Shown here piece after piece: positions 4,699 through 7,131 of a stretch of 7,131 bases of DNA. The stretch is taken from NCBI GenBank assembly GCA_017554135.1, contig JAFZIX010000224.1, forward strand, positions 1 through 7,131. The letters are read 5' to 3'. The translations under genes and the position numbers were made by a program. The notes below the pieces were generated by a model. It searched no databases, was not told the origin of the DNA, and saw only the letters and a list, made by a program, of their open reading frames with translations. Source of the stretch: Bacteroidales bacterium. Its GTDB lineage: Bacteria > Bacteroidota > Bacteroidia > Bacteroidales > UBA932. Position 1 is the first letter of the stretch. Every line of letters starts with the position of its first letter.

Positions 4699-6114
4699 CT
4701 AGAACGCAAGGGTTGCTAAAACATATGCACCACCTGTTTTATTTTTCCCCTCCAAACTACCTGAAGAAGCATAACTCCATGCTTCGTCATCTGACTTCTC
4801 TGTACTCGTCCAAACGTAATTTCCTGTTGAACTCCAAGGAGCCGAGGAATAGTAACCTACGGCTTGAATCGTATATAATATATCTGTTCCGCGTAAAACG
4901 GATTGATCCATATTTGTCAAATTGGCGGATGTCCCTCTCAACCCTTTAATAATCAAATTCATTTGATAAGCCGAAGGGAGGAACCAGTTACTGGTACCAG
5001 ATGATGGCTTGGAACTGGTAATACCATCTGCGGCCGAGACACTATTATTCAACGCGGCATAAAAAGCAGGATAATTATCTGCGTTATTCTTGCCTGCGCA
5101 CAGCGCGGACCCGGATTCCTTTGCTGCAAGAGCAAGACTATAAGATGAATACTGAGAGTGTGATGCAGTCCCTTCGTTTTTCCATTTTCGGGTCATTCCG
5201 TTTGAGACCCCCATACCAATTGCCAGACCATGAGGATATCCGGCTTCTGCAGTATCTTCACCAAGGGATGCGATGATGGCTGATGCCAGGGTGGAAGCCG
5301 CTTTGGCAGCGGCTTTGTCCTTATAGAACTTACCATTCTGGCCAATGACATTGAAAATGGTCGCCATCTTCACGGTCGGGGTGTAGAAGTTGCCGGCAGT
5401 CAGGGAAGCAGTGCCTTTAGCCACATAAGGCTTGTCGGATGCGACAGCCTCGAACCAAATAAGACCGGAGGTGGCAGGAAGTGCCACATAAAGCGTGCTC
5501 GTGGCAGAGCCGGGAGTAACGGTGGTGATAACATTATCGGATGCGTCTTTCACCACGAAACTGCTCACATAAACGCTGTTGCTTCCATCCACATCCTCTA
5601 CTTCGAACTTGCAGATTGCATACTGTGCCTCGAGAGTTGCTCCGCTCGCAAGCGATGCCGTTCCATCTACCTTGATAGTACCGGTTCCCTTACGGACGTC
5701 ACGGGCTGCACTGAGGGTGCCGTCCTGTGCGCTGAGTGCGGAAGCCAGCACATTGCCGGTAGTTCCGTCAGCGGCAGAAGCCGGATAAATCAAAGTCACG
5801 GCTGTTCCGTCAGTGACACCGGTCTGAAGAGTCGCCGTAATAGTGGCTTTCCCAGAACCGTCTACGGATGTGATTGTAGCATCGGTCTTGTAGGGTGTGG
5901 AACTTACCTCGTACACAAGAGCGATGGTTTCGCTCTCGGCAAAGTTTACGGTGATATCTCCACCGGACTCCGCCACGGCACGTGTGTAAGCATCAGTTTG
6001 AACAGTAGCAACGAAAGGAATTCCGTCAACTTCTTCAGGTGTGTAATTTTCTTTGGTATTGCAAGCGCATACCAGTGCAGCAATAGCTAAAATGGCATAA
6101 ATGTTCTTTTTCAT
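4699..6114 (-). CDS. Lipoprotein with fimbrillin-like and DUF1566/C-type-lectin-like halves
   Basis: 471 residues. The N-terminus (MKKNIYAILAIAALVCAC) is a type II signal peptide, with Cys18 as the likely lipidated residue; the following NTKENYTPEE is acidic, compatible with export to the outer face of the outer membrane. Residues about 30-250 are Thr/Ala/Ser-rich beta sequence (VNFAESETIALVYEV, SGKATITATL, VTLIYPAS, LYVALPATSGLIWFEAV) resembling Mfa-like/fimbrillin-like domains. From about 255 a second module begins (FNVIGQNGKFYKDKAAA) with NWFLPSAYQMN (376-386), YVWTSTE (433-439), W446 and a C-terminal YVLATLAF. That pattern is the DUF1566/FISUMP type, related to the C-type-lectin fold. A surface adhesin or ligand-binding role is inferred. 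The ATG at 6112-6114 is chosen for the clean signal peptide and an AAGGA site 7 nt upstream; an ATG at 6141 would add nine residues. The small ORF upstream ends 20 bp before it. Stop TAG. Confidence 0.8.
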   Translation of the reverse strand: MKKNIYAILAIAALVCACNTKENYTPEEVDGIPFVATVQTDAYTRAVAESGGDITVNFAESETIALVYEVSSTPYKTDATITSVDGSGKATITATLQTGVTDGTAVTLIYPASAADGTTGNVLASALSAQDGTLSAARDVRKGTGTIKVDGTASLASGATLEAQYAICKFEVEDVDGSNSVYVSSFVVKDASDNVITTVTPGSATSTLYVALPATSGLIWFEAVASDKPYVAKGTASLTAGNFYTPTVKMATIFNVIGQNGKFYKDKAAAKAASTLASAIIASLGEDTAEAGYPHGLAIGMGVSNGMTRKWKNEGTASHSQYSSYSLALAAKESGSALCAGKNNADNYPAFYAALNNSVSAADGITSSKPSSGTSNWFLPSAYQMNLIIKGLRGTSANLTNMDQSVLRGTDILYTIQAVGYYSSAPWSSTGNYVWTSTEKSDDEAWSYASSGSLEGKNKTGGAYVLATLAF

Positions 6115-6121
6115 AATCCTG

Positions 6122-6126
6122 TCCTT
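6122..6126 (-). promoter_or_regulatory. Shine-Dalgarno-like site of the lipoprotein gene
   Basis: AAGGA on the minus strand, 7 nt before the chosen ATG. Such sites are uncommon in Bacteroidota, and this one decides in favour of the start at 6114. Confidence 0.5.
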
Positions 6127-6134
6127 TTTAGCGT

Positions 6135-6278
6135 TTACCAATCGAACCCTTCTCCGCTGCCGGTATAATCTGTCGGCTTGGGAATCTGGTTTTCACTACC
6201 CGTGAGCAAACTTGCTTCAAAGCTCACATTCATAACCTCCACTTCTGGGGCGAGGTATTCCCGTTCGTTTTTCTTCAT
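6135..6278 (-). CDS. 47-residue small protein ahead of the lipoprotein
   Basis: Short ORF from ATG 6276-6278 to TAA 6135-6137. It starts MKKNEREYLAPEVEVMNV, continues SFEASLLTGSE and ends YTGSGEGFDW. This 'MKK...Y..PEVEV...LLTGS...' pattern is one I recognise from many tiny, uncharacterised Bacteroidota proteins, often beside surface lipoprotein or secretion genes; their function is unknown to me. It has no signal peptide or membrane segment, is acidic overall, and has a Gly/Ser-rich tail. It lies 42 bp after the LuxR-type gene and 20 bp before the lipoprotein, all on one strand, so co-expression is likely. A role as leader peptide, small secreted product or partner of the lipoprotein cannot be decided from sequence. 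Confidence 0.7.
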   Translation of the reverse strand: MKKNEREYLAPEVEVMNVSFEASLLTGSENQIPKPTDYTGSGEGFDW

Positions 6279-6320
6279 AATATTGTGTTGAATTAATTAT
6301 TTCAAGGTACGGACCAGACT

Positions 6321-6566
6321 TTAAAGTATCCCTTCCTCCACGGCTTTGCGGATCATTTCGGCGGAGGTGGTGGCGGAGAATTTGACGAGCATTTGTTTGC
6401 GATACCATTTCACTGTTTCGGGGCTGAGGCCGAAGAGTTCAGCGATTTGGGGGCTGGTGCGGCCGAGGGCGATTTCTTTCAGGATCGTGAGTTCCCTTCT
6501 AGTTAATGAAATGGTTTTTGCGTCTTCCATCAGTTTTGCGTTATTTCTGATTGCAAATTTCTGCAT
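6321..6566 (-). CDS. Stand-alone LuxR/GerE-type helix-turn-helix regulator
   Basis: 81 residues from ATG 6564-6566, or 69 from the inner ATG at 6528-6530. Almost the whole protein is a LuxR_C/GerE DNA-binding domain: LTRRELTILKEIALGRTSPQIAELFGLSPETVKWYRKQMLVKF, then TTSAEMIRKAVEEGIL (domain about residues 21-81). There is no receiver or autoinducer domain, so it is like GerE in size. AGAGGA lies 3 nt before the outer ATG, a rather close spacing, so the start is uncertain. The frame stays open upstream to 6857, but that part is antisense to the divergent TPR gene and has no LuxR features. It heads the small-ORF/lipoprotein series and is its likely regulator (inference). Stop TAA. Confidence 0.85.
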   Translation of the reverse strand: MQKFAIRNNAKLMEDAKTISLTRRELTILKEIALGRTSPQIAELFGLSPETVKWYRKQMLVKFSATTSAEMIRKAVEEGIL

Positions 6567-6583
6567 TAATCCTCTTTTAAACA

Positions 6584-6622
6584 CCACCCTTAGGGGTGGC
6601 CCACTCCACCCCAAAGGGTGGA
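6584..6622. repeat. Twin CCACCC-N4-GGGTGG palindromes between divergent genes
   Basis: Two palindromes with the same 6-bp arms: 6584-6599 (loop TTAG) and 6606-6621 (loop CAAA; extendable by one T-A pair at 6605/6622). Their centres are 22 bp apart, about two helical turns. The inner arms can alternatively pair with each other (GGGGTGG 6593-6599 with CCACCCC 6606-6612). The position between the LuxR-type and TPR genes suits a paired operator or a leader RNA structure. Confidence 0.6.
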
Positions 6623-6671
6623 AAACAACCCAAATTTCAACCCACCTACCCCGGCATTCGCTCTTTTTCGT

Positions 6672-6679
6672 TAAATTTG
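6672..6679 (+). promoter_or_regulatory. -7 box of the TPR protein gene
   Basis: TAAATTTG fits TANNTTTG and ends 8 nt before the ATG at 6688. No TTTG is found at the -33 spacing, so support is partial. Confidence 0.45.
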
Positions 6680-6687
6680 TTCTGCAT

Positions 6688-7131
6688 ATGAATAAACGGA
6701 TTCTCATACTTCTGCTGGCCACCCTCACAATCCTGCCGGCAACCGCATACAACGACCACCGGGGCCACAACCTCGATTCTCTAGAACGCGTAGTGGCAAA
6801 ATGGACCCCGGACGCGATTGACAAGGGCAGCGATGAGGAGATGATTCCCCTCAACAACGCTTACCGTAACCTGATGTTGGGCTACCAGCAACTGAATCAA
6901 GAAAAGTTCCTGTTCTATGCCCGCAAGGCGCTTAGTGTGAGCCGCCCCCGCAGATGGCGCTTTGCCGACGCTGATGCCTACCGCTACATCGGCCAGTATT
7001 TTTACTTCCGTGAGCAGTGGGACAGTGCCGGGTTCTATTTCAACGCCGCCCTCTCGGCCATCAACGACATGGAAGCCGGCGCCACCTCGCCCACCGCCCC
7101 TGACGGCTATTCGCAGTCCGCAATCGATGAC
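6688..7131 (+). CDS. Exported TPR protein, 5' part (possible sensor kinase or TPR-HTH regulator)
   Basis: Open from ATG 6688-6690 to the window edge, 148 codons with no stop. The N-terminus (MNKRILILLLATLTILPATA) is a signal peptide, probably cleaved just after TATA-like residues near 20-21. The next ~30 residues contain LDSLERVV, then TPR-like helix pairs: about 54-85 (LNNAYRNLMLGYQQLNQEKFLFYARKAL) and 94-127 (ADAYRYIGQYFYFREQWDSAGFYFNAALSAI), with the typical A/Y/G spacing. In Bacteroidota, exported N-terminal TPRs of this type commonly precede a membrane helix and a histidine kinase or LuxR-type domain; that part would lie outside the window, so the class is inference. It is divergent from the LuxR-type gene, sharing a 121-bp intergenic region with twin palindromes. 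Confidence 0.75.
   Translation, partial: MNKRILILLLATLTILPATAYNDHRGHNLDSLERVVAKWTPDAIDKGSDEEMIPLNNAYRNLMLGYQQLNQEKFLFYARKALSVSRPRRWRFADADAYRYIGQYFYFREQWDSAGFYFNAALSAINDMEAGATSPTAPDGYSQSAIDD

Noticed and set aside
6567..6857. 97-residue N-terminal extension of the LuxR-type ORF
   Set aside because: It is antisense to the start of the TPR gene, has no LuxR or receiver features, and runs through the twin palindromes.

Overview
The window is a chromosomal piece of a Bacteroidales-type bacterium, probably a gut member of the Bacteroidota. The evidence is a hemD-rnpA-yidD cluster headed by a DUF4271 membrane protein (a Bacteroidota arrangement), promoter boxes of the TANNTTTG type, few clear Shine-Dalgarno sites, a fimbrillin-like lipoprotein, and tiny 'MKK...EVEV...LTGS' proteins typical of that phylum. 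I cannot name a genus.

Layout. Nearly everything is on the minus strand, so genes read right to left. From 1 to 1119 lies the 5' part of lepA (elongation factor 4), interrupted by an in-frame TAG after codon 348 although the LepA reading continues to the window edge. From 1158 to 1505 is a YciH/SUI1-like initiation factor. From 1506 to 1949 there is no large gene, but there is a compact transcription unit: a near-perfect Bacteroidota promoter, a short leader with its own intrinsic terminator (possibly an ~80-nt RNA), a 45-codon Arg-rich ORF and a strong terminator. From 1950 to 3980 is a housekeeping operon, DUF4271 - hemD - rnpA - yidD, with tight or overlapping gene ends. From 4036 to 4509 is a HigA-like antitoxin/regulator without a visible toxin partner.

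The right part looks accessory. On the minus strand, a stand-alone LuxR/GerE helix-turn-helix protein (6321-6566), a 47-residue small ORF (6135-6278) and a 471-residue lipoprotein (4699-6114, fimbrillin-like front half and DUF1566/C-type-lectin-like rear half) lie in a row and end in a strong terminator. Divergently, an exported TPR protein begins at 6688 and runs off the window in frame. Two identical-core palindromes sit between the divergent genes. A plausible reading is a surface adhesin cassette with its own regulator and a neighbouring sensor-type protein; this is inference from gene order.

Several start codons lie only 4-8 nt after a TANNTTTG box, suggesting leaderless or nearly leaderless transcripts. 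TAG ends at least five ORFs here at natural lengths, so the lepA amber codon is best read as a true nonsense change, strain variant or sequence error, not as codon reassignment. I saw no tRNA, rRNA, CRISPR array, transposase or integrase.
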